A stretch of 64,000 nt of DNA. Source: Yersinia massiliensis. Its GTDB lineage: Bacteria > Pseudomonadota > Gammaproteobacteria > Enterobacterales > Enterobacteriaceae. The translations under genes and the position numbers were made by a program. The stretch's first letter is position 1, and the number at the start of each line of letters is the position of its first letter. The stretch covers positions 3,410,001 to 3,474,000 of the forward strand of contig NZ_CP028487.1 in NCBI RefSeq assembly GCF_003048255.1. The letters are read 5' to 3'. Below the pieces are notes generated by a model that saw nothing but the letters and a program-made list of their open reading frames with translations, did not search any database and was not told where the DNA came from. This document shows, in pieces, positions 1 to 10,258 of the stretch.

Positions 1-1284
1 ACCTGTTCCATTCGTGAGAAAGCCCAAGAAAAAGTATTTAGTCTGCTCGGACACTGGAAATTACTTAAAGAGAAAAATCCAGGGCTAATCATTGGCGTTG
101 GCGGTTGTGTGGCCTCACAGGAAGGGGACCATTTACGTCAGCGTGCCCCCTGTGTCGACATTATTTTCGGGCCACAAACCCTGCACCGCTTGCCAGAAAT
201 GATCAACCACGTCCAAGGCACAAACAGCTCAGTGGTAGATATCAGTTTCCCTGAAATTGAAAAATTTGACCGCCTCCCCGAACCTCGCGCTGAAGGCCCA
301 ACCGCGTTTGTCTCCATCATGGAAGGCTGCAACAAATATTGTACTTTCTGCGTGGTCCCTTATACCCGTGGCGAAGAGGTCAGCCGCCCAAGTGACGATG
401 TTTTATTTGAGATAGCGCAGTTAGCGGATCAAGGTGTGCGGGAAGTGAATCTGCTGGGTCAAAATGTTAATGCCTATCGCGGCTCCACCTATGATGGTGA
501 TATCTGTAGCTTTGCCGAATTATTGCGGCTGGTCGCAGCGATTGACGGTATTGACCGCGTGCGCTTTACCACCAGCCATCCCATTGAATTTACCGATGAC
601 ATCATCGATGTATACCGTGATACGCCTGAGTTAGTCAGCTTCTTGCACCTCCCTGTGCAAAGTGGTTCTGACCGCATTTTAACGATGATGAAACGCGCGC
701 ATACGGCGTTGGAATATAAATCTATCATTCGCAAACTGCGTCAGGCACGCCCCAATATCCAAATTAGCTCTGACTTTATTATTGGTTTCCCTGGCGAGAC
801 TCAGCAAGACTTTGAGCAGACCATGAAACTGGTCGCAGATATCCGTTTTGATACCAGCTACAGCTTCATTTACTCTTCGCGCCCGGGTACGCCAGCAGCC
901 GATCTTCCAGACGACGTTTCGGATGAAGAAAAAAAACAGCGGCTGCACATCTTGCAGCAACGCATTATTCAACAAGCCATGGAAATCAGTCGTGAGATGG
1001 TGGGCAGCGTACAACGTATTCTGGTAGAAGCCCCCTCGCGTAAAAATGCGATGGAGTTGGCTGGGCGAACTGAAAATAATCGCGTGGTCAATTTTGAGGG
1101 AACCCCGGACATGATCGGTAAATTCGTTGATGTAGAGATTGTTGACGTTTATGCCAGTTCGCTGCGCGGTATCTTGTTACGTACCGAAGACCAAATGGAG
1201 CTGCGGGTACATGAATCACCACAATCGGTGATTGCTCGTACGCGTAAAGAGAACGAAATCGGCGTGGGTCTCTATCAGCCCTGA
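1..1284 (+). CDS. miaB: MiaB, tRNA-2-methylthio-N6-dimethylallyladenosine synthase (5' truncated by window edge)
   Basis: The frame is open from base 1, so the N-terminus lies outside the window; the visible part begins in the UPF0004 domain with TCSIREKA and a GGCVASQ motif, each supplying an Fe-S cysteine. The radical-SAM triplet is visible as [15 protein letters not shown] near base 330. A TRAM domain follows at the C-terminus. MiaB inserts sulfur and methylates i6A37 in tRNAs reading UNN codons, using two Fe-S clusters. It is followed by a terminator hairpin and then ybeZ, the usual enterobacterial order. Identification is firm; only the start is missing. Confidence 0.96.
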   Translation, partial: TCSIREKAQEKVFSLLGHWKLLKEKNPGLIIGVGGCVASQEGDHLRQRAPCVDIIFGPQTLHRLPEMINHVQGTNSSVVDISFPEIEKFDRLPEPRAEGPTAFVSIMEGCNKYCTFCVVPYTRGEEVSRPSDDVLFEIAQLADQGVREVNLLGQNVNAYRGSTYDGDICSFAELLRLVAAIDGIDRVRFTTSHPIEFTDDIIDVYRDTPELVSFLHLPVQSGSDRILTMMKRAHTALEYKSIIRKLRQARPNIQISSDFIIGFPGETQQDFEQTMKLVADIRFDTSYSFIYSSRPGTPAADLPDDVSDEEKKQRLHILQQRIIQQAMEISREMVGSVQRILVEAPSRKNAMELAGRTENNRVVNFEGTPDMIGKFVDVEIVDVYASSLRGILLRTEDQMELRVHESPQSVIARTRKENEIGVGLYQP

Positions 1285-1311
1285 TAGCAATTTGCTCGAG
1301 TAAGCTCGCAT

Positions 1312-1347
1312 AAATAGGCACTGTATTATCGGTGCCTATTTTATTTT
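1312..1347 (+). terminator. Rho-independent terminator after miaB
   Basis: AATAGGCAC and GTGCCTATT form a 9-bp stem around a 10-nt loop, followed by a T-rich run (TTTATTTT). It lies 28 bases after the miaB stop. Confidence 0.8.
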
Positions 1348-1517
1348 AGCGGCGCGTTGCGCAGATTTTAATTTTTTAAGTTGCACTGATCGACGACCGC
1401 TATTTGAATGGGTGGCGTCAGCAGTAAACTTGCGTCTGTATCATGCACCATGAATAATGACTGAATGACATGTATGATTGACGTTATACCAATGAATGAT
1501 TTACCCAGAGGAATGCA

Positions 1518-2591
1518 GTGACTCAGAGAAACAGTTTGCACGTCGTGACACAAGAAATCTTGCTGGAACCCGCCGATAATCAGCGTTTGCTGAGTTTATG
1601 CGGCCCTTTTGATGACAACATTAAGCAGTTGGAGCGCCGATTAGGTATTGAAATTAATCGCCGTGATAACCGTTTCAAGTTAGTCGGTAAGAATCTCTGC
1701 GTGGTTGCAGCGGCAGATATTCTGCGCCATCTGTATGTTGATACTGCGCCTATTCGGGGTGTGATCCCTGATATTTCTCCAGAAGATATCCATCTCGCGG
1801 TCAAAGAGAGCCGTGTTTTGGAGCAAACTGCTGAAAGTGTGCCGGATTACGGTAAAGCCGTAAATATCCGGACTAAGCGCGGGATGGTCAAACCACGAAC
1901 CCCTAATCAAGCACAGTACATCGCGAACATTCTCGATCACGATATCACTTTCGGGATTGGCCCTGCCGGTACGGGTAAAACTTATCTGGCGGTTGCTGCA
2001 GCAGTCGATGCGTTAGAGCGTCAGAATGTCCGGCGTATCTTACTGACTCGCCCCGCTGTTGAAGCTGGTGAAAAACTGGGTTTCTTGCCTGGCGATCTGA
2101 GCCAGAAAGTAGACCCTTATCTGCGCCCACTGTATGACGCCTTATTTGAAATGCTAGGTTTCGAGCGGGTTGAAAAACTGATTGAACGCAACGTGATTGA
2201 AGTTGCGCCACTGGCCTACATGCGTGGCCGTACGTTGAATGACGCGTTTATCATTTTGGATGAGAGCCAGAACACGACCATCGAACAGATGAAAATGTTC
2301 CTAACCCGAATGGGCTTCAACTCAAAAGCGGTGATAACCGGTGATATCACGCAAACAGACTTACCTCGCCACCAGAAATCAGGTTTAAGCCACGCCATAG
2401 AAGTGCTTTCTGGGGTTGAAGAGTTAAGTTTTAACTTCTTCCACAGTGAAGATGTGGTGCGTCACCCGGTGGTGGCTCAGGTGGTTATTGCCTATGAAGC
2501 ATGGGAAGCGGCGGAACAAAAACGCAAAGAAGCCATCGCCGAACAGCGTAAGCGGGAAAGTCACACCCCATCTGAACAGGAGGCACCGTGA
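1518..2591 (+). CDS. ybeZ: YbeZ, PhoH-like ATPase
   Basis: A 357-residue PhoH-family P-loop ATPase. The Walker A motif [10 protein letters not shown] is near residue 152 and the Walker B-like segment [11 protein letters not shown] near residue 244. The start is a GTG at 1518 preceded by a good Shine-Dalgarno (AGAGGAATG region); the conserved family N-terminus ([19 protein letters not shown]) follows shortly after. It overlaps ybeY by four bases. YbeZ works with the endoribonuclease YbeY in rRNA maturation and RNA quality control; the precise RNA helicase or ATPase role is from family knowledge, not from this sequence. Confidence 0.95.
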   Translation: MTQRNSLHVVTQEILLEPADNQRLLSLCGPFDDNIKQLERRLGIEINRRDNRFKLVGKNLCVVAAADILRHLYVDTAPIRGVIPDISPEDIHLAVKESRVLEQTAESVPDYGKAVNIRTKRGMVKPRTPNQAQYIANILDHDITFGIGPAGTGKTYLAVAAAVDALERQNVRRILLTRPAVEAGEKLGFLPGDLSQKVDPYLRPLYDALFEMLGFERVEKLIERNVIEVAPLAYMRGRTLNDAFIILDESQNTTIEQMKMFLTRMGFNSKAVITGDITQTDLPRHQKSGLSHAIEVLSGVEELSFNFFHSEDVVRHPVVAQVVIAYEAWEAAEQKRKEAIAEQRKRESHTPSEQEAP

Positions 2592-3061
2592 GCCAAGTTA
2601 TACTTGATTTACAAATTGCCTGCGCCGACAGCCAAGGTTTGCCGGCAGAAACTGATTTTCAACATTGGTTAGAAGCCGTGTTACCTCAGTTTCAAGACGT
2701 CTCTGAAGTCACTATCCGTATAGTGGATGAAGCAGAAAGTCATGAATTGAATTTGACCTATCGTGGCAAAGACAAATCAACCAATGTGTTGTCTTTTCCT
2801 TTTGAGGCTCCGCCTGAAATTGAACTGCCACTTTTGGGTGATTTAATCATTTGTCGTCAGGTGGTTGAGCAAGAAGCTATCGAGCAAGATAAAGCACTCT
2901 TTGCTCATTGGGCGCATATGGTTGTTCACGGTAGTCTCCATCTGCTAGGGTATGACCACATCGTTGACGATGAAGCTGAAGAAATGGAGTCGATTGAGAC
3001 TGAAATTATGCAAAGTTTGGGTTATCCAGATCCCTATATTTCAGAGAAAGACCCCGAATAA
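2588..3061 (+). CDS. ybeY: YbeY, endoribonuclease for 16S rRNA 3'-end maturation
   Basis: 157 residues, GTG start overlapping the ybeZ stop (GTGA). The zinc-binding signature is complete: [15 protein letters not shown] contains the three histidines of the family H-x3-H-x5-H pattern. The conserved NVLSFPFE segment is also present. YbeY is a single-strand-specific metallo-endoribonuclease that takes part in 16S rRNA 3' processing and ribosome quality control. It sits in the ybeZ-ybeY-corC-lnt operon, consistent with translational coupling to ybeZ. Confidence 0.96.
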   Translation: MSQVILDLQIACADSQGLPAETDFQHWLEAVLPQFQDVSEVTIRIVDEAESHELNLTYRGKDKSTNVLSFPFEAPPEIELPLLGDLIICRQVVEQEAIEQDKALFAHWAHMVVHGSLHLLGYDHIVDDEAEEMESIETEIMQSLGYPDPYISEKDPE

Positions 3062-3176
3062 ATCCACCCTATTAGGTCTAAATCATCTAAAGGGTAAGTG
3101 AAAAACTGTCGGCGGTGTGAGTCTACCGCTGCCGATAACAATAAAAACCAACATAGGTAAACTTAACTAAAACGCC

Positions 3177-4055
3177 ATGAGCGACGACCACTCACAAAAC
3201 AATGATAGCCCCAGTCCCAAGAAAGGGTTCTTTACTCTTATCCTTAACCAATTATTCCACGGCGAACCTAAAAACCGTGGTGATCTGGTAGAGCTTATCC
3301 GTGATTCTGAGCAGAATGATCTGATCGATCCTGATACCCGAGACATGCTGGAAGGCGTGATGGATATCGCCGAACAGCGTGTAAGGGACATTATGATCCC
3401 CCGCTCTCAGATGGTCACATTAAAGCGTAATCAAACGCTGGATGAGTGTTTGGATGTGATTATCGAATCTGCTCACTCCCGCTTCCCCGTGATCAGCGAA
3501 GACAAAGATCACATCGAGGGTATCCTGATGGCCAAGGATTTGCTGCCGTTTATGCGCACAGATTCTGAGCCATTTAGCATTGATAAAGTCTTACGGCCTG
3601 CCATTGTGGTGCCCGAAAGTAAGCGTGTCGATCGGATGCTGAAGGAGTTTCGTTCTCAACGCTATCACATGGCCATTGTCATTGATGAGTTTGGTGGCGT
3701 TTCAGGGTTGGTAACCATTGAAGATATTCTTGAGCTGATCGTTGGCGAAATAGAAGATGAGTATGACGATGAAGAAGATAGAGATATTCGTCAACTCAGT
3801 CGGCACACCTACACGATCCGTGCTTTGACCCAAATTGAAGATTTCAATGAAGTGTTCGACACCCATTTCAGCGACGATGAAGTGGACACCATTGGTGGTT
3901 TGGTCATGCAAGCTTTCGGCCATTTACCTTCACGAGGTGAAACCATTGAAATTGAAGGTTACTTATTTAAAGTTGCCATGGCGGATAGCCGACGTATCAT
4001 TCAGGTGCATGTAAAAATCCCGGATGATGCTCCGCAACCCAAACTGGAAGAATAA
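3177..4055 (+). CDS. corC: CorC (YbeX), CBS-domain magnesium/cobalt transporter accessory protein
   Basis: 292 residues. The N-terminal half carries the signature [12 protein letters not shown] before a pair of CBS domains (about residues 68-190), followed by a CorC/HlyC C-terminal domain with [11 protein letters not shown]. No membrane segments are evident, as expected for the cytoplasmic short form. In Enterobacteria it is linked to Co/Mg efflux through CorA and to ribosome-related functions because of its operon. It lies 116 bp after ybeY and 8 bp before lnt. Confidence 0.94.
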   Translation: MSDDHSQNNDSPSPKKGFFTLILNQLFHGEPKNRGDLVELIRDSEQNDLIDPDTRDMLEGVMDIAEQRVRDIMIPRSQMVTLKRNQTLDECLDVIIESAHSRFPVISEDKDHIEGILMAKDLLPFMRTDSEPFSIDKVLRPAIVVPESKRVDRMLKEFRSQRYHMAIVIDEFGGVSGLVTIEDILELIVGEIEDEYDDEEDRDIRQLSRHTYTIRALTQIEDFNEVFDTHFSDDEVDTIGGLVMQAFGHLPSRGETIEIEGYLFKVAMADSRRIIQVHVKIPDDAPQPKLEE

Positions 4056-4062
4056 ATCCTCG

Positions 4063-5610
4063 ATGCCTATCGCTTCATACTTGCAACGCCAGTGGGTTCG
4101 CGCCCTACTGGCGCTATTTTTTGGTGCCTGCGGTACGCTGGCCTATTCGCCATTCGATCATTGGCCTGCGGCTATCGTGTCACTTTTTGGCTTACTCAGC
4201 CTGACACTGAATCGCAGCACTAAACAAGCCGCATTTATTGGGTTTTGTTGGGGAATGGGGCTATTCGGCACTGGGATTAACTGGGTGTATGTCAGCATTT
4301 CCGAATTTGGCGGTATGCCGACAGCAATCAATATTTTCCTCGTTGTACTTCTCGCGGCATATCTCTCGCTCTACACGATGCTGTTTGCCGGTGTATTAGC
4401 CCGTGTATGCCCGAAAACAACCTGGTGGCGGCTCGCCATTGCTGCGCCTGTGGTGTGGCAATTGACCGAATTCCTACGTGGCTGGGTGCTCACTGGTTTC
4501 CCGTGGCTACAATTTGGCTATAGCCAAATTAATGGCCCATTGCGAGGGATTGCGCCGATTCTCGGCGTCGATGGCATCACTTTTATGTTGATGGCAATCA
4601 GTGGACTACTAGTCTATGCGTGCTATCAGCGCCGTATTGTTGCCGCAGTTATTGCGCTAGCACTGCTATTACTACCGTGGCCACTGCGCCAATTGCAATG
4701 GTTCACACCAGAGCCTGAACGCGCCGTTAATATTGCCATGGTGCAAGGTAATATTGCTCAGTCAATGAAGTGGGACCCTAAGGTCTTGCTGGCAACACTA
4801 CAGATTTATATGGATGAAACTCGTCCATTTATGGGTAAAGCACCCATTATTATTTGGCCAGAATCAGCCATTCCCGATATTGAAACCGATCAGGCCCCCT
4901 TCCTCACCATGGTTGATAGCCTGATGCGGGCAAATCACAGTAGTCTTATCACCGGTATTGTTGATGCTAAACCTCGGCCTGAAGGCAAAGGCTATCACTT
5001 CTTTAACAGCATTATTGTGTTGGGGGGGGAAACACCATACCAATACCCTACCCCCAATCGCTATAGCAAACACCATCTCGTACCCTTTGGTGAGTTTGTG
5101 CCATTAGAGTCACTGCTACGTCCGTTGGCCCCCTTCTTTGACTTACCTATGTCATCGTTCAGCCGGGGAAATTATGTTCAGCCACAGCTCAATGTGGCCG
5201 GATTTAACCTGACAGCAGCAATTTGCTATGAAATCGTGCTAGGCCAACAGGTTAGGGATAACTTTAATCCTGATACTAATTTCCTGCTGACTATCTCAAA
5301 CGATGCATGGTTCGGTCACTCAATTGGGCCGTGGCAGCATTTCCAGATGGCACGTATGCGCGCACTTGAGTTAGGTCGACCGCTGCTGCGCAGCACCAAC
5401 AATGGCATTACCGCTGCGGTTGGGCCAAGTGGCGAAGTGTTAGCACAGATCCCGCAATTCACTCAGCAAGTGCTAGACGTTAAAGTGACACCAACAACGG
5501 GCGTCACACCTTATGCACGCTTCGGTTCATGGCCGATGTGGTTAATCACATTGGTTTTAGGTGCAGCCACACTGTACCGTGCGATACGTTGCCGGGCAGA
5601 TAAAAAATAA
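4063..5610 (+). CDS. lnt: Lnt, apolipoprotein N-acyltransferase
   Basis: 515 residues from the ATG at 4063; the upstream in-frame ATG at 4024 would run inside corC and lacks family similarity. An N-terminal block of about six membrane segments (ending near residue 210) is followed by a periplasmic nitrilase-fold domain: the catalytic Glu is in WPESAIPD, the Lys in the [11 protein letters not shown] segment, and the Cys in [12 protein letters not shown]-terminal membrane segment closes the protein. It adds the third acyl chain to the N-terminal Cys of lipoproteins at the inner membrane. All three catalytic residues are visible. Confidence 0.96.
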   Translation: MPIASYLQRQWVRALLALFFGACGTLAYSPFDHWPAAIVSLFGLLSLTLNRSTKQAAFIGFCWGMGLFGTGINWVYVSISEFGGMPTAINIFLVVLLAAYLSLYTMLFAGVLARVCPKTTWWRLAIAAPVVWQLTEFLRGWVLTGFPWLQFGYSQINGPLRGIAPILGVDGITFMLMAISGLLVYACYQRRIVAAVIALALLLLPWPLRQLQWFTPEPERAVNIAMVQGNIAQSMKWDPKVLLATLQIYMDETRPFMGKAPIIIWPESAIPDIETDQAPFLTMVDSLMRANHSSLITGIVDAKPRPEGKGYHFFNSIIVLGGETPYQYPTPNRYSKHHLVPFGEFVPLESLLRPLAPFFDLPMSSFSRGNYVQPQLNVAGFNLTAAICYEIVLGQQVRDNFNPDTNFLLTISNDAWFGHSIGPWQHFQMARMRALELGRPLLRSTNNGITAAVGPSGEVLAQIPQFTQQVLDVKVTPTTGVTPYARFGSWPMWLITLVLGAATLYRAIRCRADKK

Positions 5611-5735
5611 CCTATATAGGCGCTACTTAGTGGGCGTTGCTGATGGGGCATAAGCGAGTCAATCGTGATGCACTTTCGACCTATCAGCAACCTCAACGAT
5701 AAAGGGCCAGCAATGAAGTTAAAATTGAGAATGTT

Positions 5736-6320
5736 ATGCCATTGAAACCTGAATTTATCCTGACCAGTGAAGCCCAATTAAGTGAGCATTACGCACTACC
5801 CAATAAGAATGTGTTGAAGAAACAGATCGATCATATTGATGATTATGCCAAAAAACTGATCGCTGCTGCTCCGTTTGCCGTATTGGGGACGCAGGGAGTC
5901 AACGGAATAGACTGTTCGCCTAAAGGTGGGGAACCTGGGTTTATTCACGTGCAAGACAGCAAAACGCTGATGTTGCCAGACCGTCCGGGGAATAATCGTC
6001 TTGATGGCATCCGCAATCTACTGCATAACCCATTAATCGGTATTCTGTTCCTGATCCCCGGTTGGACCGAGGGTTTTCGCGTGAATGGCCGCGCAAAGAT
6101 TTCAGTTGATCCTGAGCTTTGTCAACGCTTCAGTCAAAACGGCCATCCCGCCTGCAGTGTATTAGTGATTGAAGTGGACGAGGTGTTTATCCATTGCGGT
6201 CGTGCGATCACCTTTGCTGACCTATGGAATCCAGAGAAACATGTTGGGAAAGAAGATATCCCAACTGCATTAGCGGTGTTTAAGGCACATCTGGCACTCA
6301 ATAATCATGAGCTAAGCTGA
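5736..6320 (+). CDS. Pyridoxamine 5'-phosphate oxidase family (FMN-binding split-barrel) protein
   Basis: 194 residues. The split-barrel flavin-binding core is recognisable: APFAVLGTQGVNGIDCSPKGG, then LPDRPGNNRLDGIRNLLHNP and GWTEGFRVNGRAKIS. This matches the subgroup often annotated as MSMEG_1061-type PPOX-related proteins, whose substrate is not established. It is not PdxH: the length and motifs differ. It is a single gene between lnt and the glt operon, with no partner to suggest a pathway. A role as a flavin-dependent reductase or oxidase is family inference only. Confidence 0.85.
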   Translation: MPLKPEFILTSEAQLSEHYALPNKNVLKKQIDHIDDYAKKLIAAAPFAVLGTQGVNGIDCSPKGGEPGFIHVQDSKTLMLPDRPGNNRLDGIRNLLHNPLIGILFLIPGWTEGFRVNGRAKISVDPELCQRFSQNGHPACSVLVIEVDEVFIHCGRAITFADLWNPEKHVGKEDIPTALAVFKAHLALNNHELS

Positions 6321-6437
6321 TCGTAGTATCCGTCACTGCTTGGCGACTGGTTCGTTCACCCTCCTCAATTTGTCACCGAAAGCCCTCAATCTGTAGGGCT
6401 TTATCCTGCCATTTTATCCCTCTAGTTGCATCGCGTC

Positions 6438-6454
6438 TGGCACAGACCTTGCAT
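6438..6454 (+). promoter_or_regulatory. Predicted sigma-54 promoter upstream of gltI
   Basis: TGGCAC-N5-TTGCAT is an essentially perfect -24/-12 element; the invariant GG and GC are exactly 10 bases apart. It lies about 470 bp before the gltI start, so a long leader, an intervening small RNA or a second promoter is implied. A nitrogen-regulated promoter fits a glutamate/aspartate transporter. Confidence 0.6.
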
Positions 6455-6924
6455 TAAATCTTAATATAAAATGTTAACTGCTTGCGAATACCTACCAGCC
6501 TTTTAGCCATTGTTGGGTATGACCGCCACCGTCGCGCAAAGATGGGTTTAACATGCAATATTTCAGTTTTTTGTTCGCACATTTATAGGGCACAACACGC
6601 ACCGCAGAGGTGCACCGGTGTTTTATTGCCTCTATTTGGTGCGATTTGCGTCTCAAAAAACAAACATTTATTCATCATTTACATAACATTTTGCTATTTT
6701 TTAAAGATAATCTGATACAAGTAACAGCGAAAATCGAGCGTTAACCAACAAAACATTGGTGGTTGTACCGCTAAAACAAGACAAACGATTTTTCGTCTAA
6801 CCATTTAGCTGAACACTGTTTTTTGTATCACCTTTTTGTATGACCTTTTTGTATAAAATTATTCGTATAACATTGTTTTTAAACACAACATTAAGTAATA
6901 AAACAACAGCAAAGGAGTTGGACC
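6455..6924 (+). other. Long AT-rich intergenic leader before gltI
   Basis: No convincing gene. An open frame from 6482 has no Shine-Dalgarno and no recognisable protein. The second half is very AT-rich. It holds a GACAAACGATTTTTCGTC hairpin-like segment near 6780 and three tandem 13-bp repeats. The gltI ribosome-binding site (AAAGGAG) is at its end. Confidence 0.5.
6820..6858 (+). repeat. Three tandem 13-bp repeats in the gltI leader
   Basis: Three head-to-tail copies of TTTTTGTATNANN at 6820, 6833 and 6846. The last runs into TATAAAAT, which could serve as a -10 for a proximal gltI promoter. Function unknown. Confidence 0.6.
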
Positions 6925-7854
6925 ATGCATATGCGTAAATTGGCGTTAGCGCTACTGTTAGCTGGGATGGCAAGTAGCGTTGCCCAAGCAGAAGAAGCGG
7001 CAGCACAACCCGCAGAGAAAGCGGCAGCCTCCGCTGATACCCTGAAGAAGATTAAAGACAGTGGCGTTATTGTGGTCGGCCACCGTGAGTCTTCCGTTCC
7101 ATTCTCATATTATGATAATCAACAGAAAGTCGTTGGTTATTCACAAGATTATTCTAATCTGATCGTCGATGCCGTTAAGAAAAAACTCAATGCGCCTGAT
7201 TTACAGGTAAAACTGATTCCGATCACATCACAGAATCGTATTCCATTACTGCAAAATGGGACTTTTGATTTCGAGTGTGGTTCTACCACCAACAATCTGG
7301 AACGTCAGAAACAAGCCGCGTTCTCTAATACCATTTTTGTTGTCGGTACCCGTTTGCTGACCAAAAAAGGTTCTGACATTAAAGATTTCAAAGATTTAGC
7401 AGATAAAACAGTGGTTGTCACTTCTGGTACAACGTCTGAAGTTCTGCTGAACAAACTGAATGAGAAAGATAAATTGAATATGCGCATCATCAGCGCTAAA
7501 GACCACGGAGACTCCTTCCGTACTTTAGAAAGCGGCCGTGCCGTTGCATTTATGATGGATGACGCACTGCTGGCTGGTGAACGTGCCAAAGCGAAGAAAC
7601 CTGATCAATGGGAGATCGTCGGTACGCCACAATCTCAAGAAGCTTACGGTTGCATGCTGCGTAAAGATGACCCTGCGTTCAAAGCATTATTGGATGAAAC
7701 CATCGCAACAGCACAAACCTCGGGTGTGGCTGAAAAGTCATTTGACCGCTGGTTCAAAAACCCAATTCCACCTAAAAATCTTAACCTGAATTTCTCACTG
7801 TCAGACGAAATGAAGGCGCTGTTCAAAGCACCTAACGATAAAGCATTGAACTAA
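6925..7854 (+). CDS. gltI: GltI, periplasmic glutamate/aspartate-binding protein
   Basis: 309 residues with a Sec signal peptide (basic MHMRK start, hydrophobic core, cleavage after VAQA near residue 22). The mature protein is a type-2 periplasmic binding protein of the polar amino-acid family. It shows VVGHRESSVPFSYYD at the start of lobe 1, and NGTFDFECGSTTNN and FKDLADKTVVVTSGTTSE further on. It captures glutamate and aspartate for the GltJKL transporter. The start follows AAAGGAGTTGGACC. In relatives its mRNA is a target of the small RNA GcvB. Confidence 0.95.
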   Translation: MHMRKLALALLLAGMASSVAQAEEAAAQPAEKAAASADTLKKIKDSGVIVVGHRESSVPFSYYDNQQKVVGYSQDYSNLIVDAVKKKLNAPDLQVKLIPITSQNRIPLLQNGTFDFECGSTTNNLERQKQAAFSNTIFVVGTRLLTKKGSDIKDFKDLADKTVVVTSGTTSEVLLNKLNEKDKLNMRIISAKDHGDSFRTLESGRAVAFMMDDALLAGERAKAKKPDQWEIVGTPQSQEAYGCMLRKDDPAFKALLDETIATAQTSGVAEKSFDRWFKNPIPPKNLNLNFSLSDEMKALFKAPNDKALN

Positions 7855-7865
7855 AAATAATAATC

Positions 7866-7953
7866 AGGGCGGGCCTTGCCTGCCCTACTGATTGATGATG
7901 GACCGATTGGGTAATTGACTGCGGGGTGGCCGTTCCCCACTCCGCCTTTTTTT
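7866..7953 (+). ncRNA. SroC-like RNA / attenuating terminator in the gltI-gltJ gap
   Basis: The 177-bp gap holds a first hairpin (AGGGC...GCCCT, 7867-7887) and a strong intrinsic terminator (GCGGGGTGG...CCCCACTCCGCC then seven T, 7921-7953). In E. coli and Salmonella the same gap yields SroC, a decay-derived sponge of GcvB. Position and terminator support an equivalent here; the 5' end is not determined from sequence. Confidence 0.5.
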
Positions 7954-8031
7954 GTTACCTCTCGGGAAGCCGAAACGCATTGAATCATCAGTCATCAGGA
8001 TGGCTTATCCATCCTTTTAAGGGAGTTCGTT

Positions 8032-8772
8032 ATGTCAATAGACTGGAACTGGGGCGTTTTTTTGCAAGCTGCCCCCTTCGGCAATACCACTTATCTCGGC
8101 TGGATTTGGTCCGGCTTTCAAGTCACTGTCGCGTTGTCACTGTGCGCTTGGGTGATCGCTTTCTTTATCGGCTCTTTGTTTGGTATTTTAAGAACAGTAC
8201 CCAATCGGATTCTGTCAGGAATCGGCACTTGTTACGTAGAACTGTTTCGTAACGTCCCCCTGATTGTGCAATTCTTTACTTGGTATCTGGTCGTTCCTGA
8301 ACTTCTGCCAGTCGATATTGGCATGTGGTTTAAAAGCGAATTAGACCCAAACATTCAATTCTTCCTCTCCTCTATGATTTGCCTTGGCTTATTTACTGCT
8401 GCTCGGGTGTGTGAACAAGTGCGTGCGGCTATTCAATCCCTGCCCCGTGGTCAAAAAGCGGCGGGTTTGGCGATGGGATTAACCCTGCCTCAAACCTATC
8501 GCTATGTTTTGCTGCCCAATGCTTATCGAGTGATTATTCCCCCAATGACCTCTGAAATGGTCAACTTGGTTAAAAACTCGGCGATTGCCTCAACGATCGG
8601 TTTGGTGGATATGGCGGCACAAGCGGGTAAATTGCTGGATTATTCAGCTCACGCTTATGAGTCTTTCACCGCCATCACACTTGGTTATGTGCTAATCAAC
8701 GCCGTGATCATGTTGGTGATGCGATTAGTTGAAAAGAAAGTGCAGTTACCCGGCAATCTGGGGAGTAAATAA
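8032..8772 (+). CDS. gltJ: GltJ, glutamate/aspartate ABC transporter permease
   Basis: 246 residues with about five hydrophobic spans and the HisMQ-family BPD_transp_1 fold. The EAA loop contacting the ATPase is seen as [20 protein letters not shown] near residue 145. The start at 8032 follows AAGGGAGTTCGTT. It ends one base into gltK. With GltK it forms the heterodimeric inner-membrane channel fed by GltI. Expression downstream of the gltI terminator is expected to be lower than gltI, a known pattern for binding-protein operons. Confidence 0.95.
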   Translation: MSIDWNWGVFLQAAPFGNTTYLGWIWSGFQVTVALSLCAWVIAFFIGSLFGILRTVPNRILSGIGTCYVELFRNVPLIVQFFTWYLVVPELLPVDIGMWFKSELDPNIQFFLSSMICLGLFTAARVCEQVRAAIQSLPRGQKAAGLAMGLTLPQTYRYVLLPNAYRVIIPPMTSEMVNLVKNSAIASTIGLVDMAAQAGKLLDYSAHAYESFTAITLGYVLINAVIMLVMRLVEKKVQLPGNLGSK

Positions 8773-9446
8773 TGTACGAATTTGATTGGAGTTCTATTGC
8801 CCCCAGCATACCTTACCTGCTGCAAGGCTTAGTGGTGACCGCTAAGATAACCATCACTGCTGTGGTATTTGGGATTATCTGGGGTACGGTTCTGGCCGTT
8901 ATGCGCCTATCACCGATTAAAGCCATCAGTTGGTTTGCCACCATCTATGTCAACGTGTTCCGCTCTATTCCGTTGGTGATGGTGCTGTTGTGGTTTTATC
9001 TGGTGGTCCCGAGCTTATTACAAAATGTGCTGGGCTTATCACCAAAAACTGATATTCGGTTAATCTCCGCCATGGTAGCCTTTTCGCTGTTTGAAGCGGC
9101 CTACTACTCAGAAATTATCCGTGCGGGGATCCAAAGTATTTCCCGCGGACAATCCTCTGCAGCCTTGGCGTTAGGTATGACGCAGGGCCAATCGATGAGA
9201 TTGGTTATTTTGCCACAAGCCTTCCGCGCGATGGTGCCGCTACTGTTAACTCAGGGAATAGTGTTATTTCAGGATACATCATTGGTGTATGTCCTTAGCC
9301 TGGCCGACTTCTTCCGCACAGCTACCAACATCGGTGAGCGGGACGGTACACGGGTCGAAATGGTACTGTTTGCCGGTTTAGTTTATTTCGTTATCAGTAT
9401 TTCCGCGTCAATGCTGGTTAACTATTTGAAGAAAAGGACTGTTTGA
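8772..9446 (+). CDS. gltK: GltK, glutamate/aspartate ABC transporter permease
   Basis: 224 residues, second HisM/Q-type permease. The EAA motif is [23 protein letters not shown]. Hydrophobic spans are at about 20-40, 60-85, 95-115 and 190-215. Its ATG overlaps the gltJ stop by one base (TAATG) and its own stop overlaps the gltL start, so the three genes are translationally coupled. No oddities were seen. Confidence 0.95.
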   Translation: MYEFDWSSIAPSIPYLLQGLVVTAKITITAVVFGIIWGTVLAVMRLSPIKAISWFATIYVNVFRSIPLVMVLLWFYLVVPSLLQNVLGLSPKTDIRLISAMVAFSLFEAAYYSEIIRAGIQSISRGQSSAALALGMTQGQSMRLVILPQAFRAMVPLLLTQGIVLFQDTSLVYVLSLADFFRTATNIGERDGTRVEMVLFAGLVYFVISISASMLVNYLKKRTV

Positions 9447-10171
9447 TGATTTCCCTGAAAAATGTTTCTAAGTGGTACGGCCACTTTCAGGTGCTGTCTG
9501 ACTGCACCACCGAAGTTAAAAAAGGTGAGGTCGTGGTGGTCTGCGGCCCTTCGGGCTCAGGTAAATCAACCTTAATCAAAACCGTTAATGGGCTGGAACC
9601 TATTCAAAAAGGCAGCATTACGGTTAATGGTATTGGTGTTAATGATAAAGGGACCAATCTGGCGCAACTGCGTTCCAAAGTCGGCATGGTATTCCAACAT
9701 TTCGAGCTCTTCCCGCATTTATCCATCATTGAAAACCTGACCTTAGCGCAAGTCAAAGTACTGAAGCGGGATAAAGCTGAAGCACGTGAGAAAGGCCTGA
9801 AACTGCTCGAACGCGTCGGTTTGACGACTCACGCCGATAAGTACCCCTCTCAGCTATCGGGTGGTCAGCAGCAACGTGTGGCGATTGCTCGCGCACTTTG
9901 TATGGACCCCATAGCCATGCTGTTTGATGAGCCGACCTCAGCACTTGACCCTGAAATGATTAATGAAGTGTTGGACGTGATGGTGAAACTGGCCTTAGAA
10001 GGGATGACCATGATGGTAGTGACGCACGAAATGGGCTTTGCTCGTAAAGTGGCTAACCGGGTCATCTTTATGGATGAAGGGAAAATCGTCGAAGACAGCA
10101 ACAAAGATGATTTCTTTAACAATCCTAAATCCGACCGCGCCAAAGACTTCTTAGCAAAAATCCTGCATTAA
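9446..10171 (+). CDS. gltL: GltL, glutamate/aspartate ABC transporter ATPase
   Basis: 241 residues from the ATG at 9446, which overlaps the gltK TGA (TGATG). All ABC motifs are present: Walker [10 protein letters not shown] near residue 34, Q-loop in [10 protein letters not shown], signature LSGGQQQR near residue 138, Walker [12 protein letters not shown], and the H-loop His in VVTHEMGFA. It powers GltJK import of glutamate and aspartate. It is followed by an inverted repeat shared with the convergent ybeL. Confidence 0.96.
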   Translation: MISLKNVSKWYGHFQVLSDCTTEVKKGEVVVVCGPSGSGKSTLIKTVNGLEPIQKGSITVNGIGVNDKGTNLAQLRSKVGMVFQHFELFPHLSIIENLTLAQVKVLKRDKAEAREKGLKLLERVGLTTHADKYPSQLSGGQQQRVAIARALCMDPIAMLFDEPTSALDPEMINEVLDVMVKLALEGMTMMVVTHEMGFARKVANRVIFMDEGKIVEDSNKDDFFNNPKSDRAKDFLAKILH

Positions 10172-10200
10172 TCGCTGAACCGTCCTTATGTCGATATCCT

Positions 10201-10226
10201 GCCCCTCTCACGATAAAGAGAGGGGC
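10201..10226. terminator. Hairpin between convergent gltL and ybeL
   Basis: GCCCCTCTC and GAGAGGGGC form a perfect 9-bp stem around an 8-nt loop. No long T run follows on either strand, but the position between convergent genes suggests termination or 3'-end protection for both. Confidence 0.6.
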
Positions 10227-10258
10227 AATGGATCCAGTGTGAGTTTTCGCGCATCGAG

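Noticed and set aside
1368..1553. Leftward frame between miaB and ybeZ
   Set aside because: Overlaps the ybeZ start region and lacks signals; shadow frame.
4024..5610. 528-residue Lnt start
   Set aside because: The upstream start lies inside corC; the ATG at 4063 after the corC stop fits the family.
6482..6715. 77-residue frame in the gltI leader
   Set aside because: No ribosome-binding site, no similarity, atypical composition; better explained as leader DNA.
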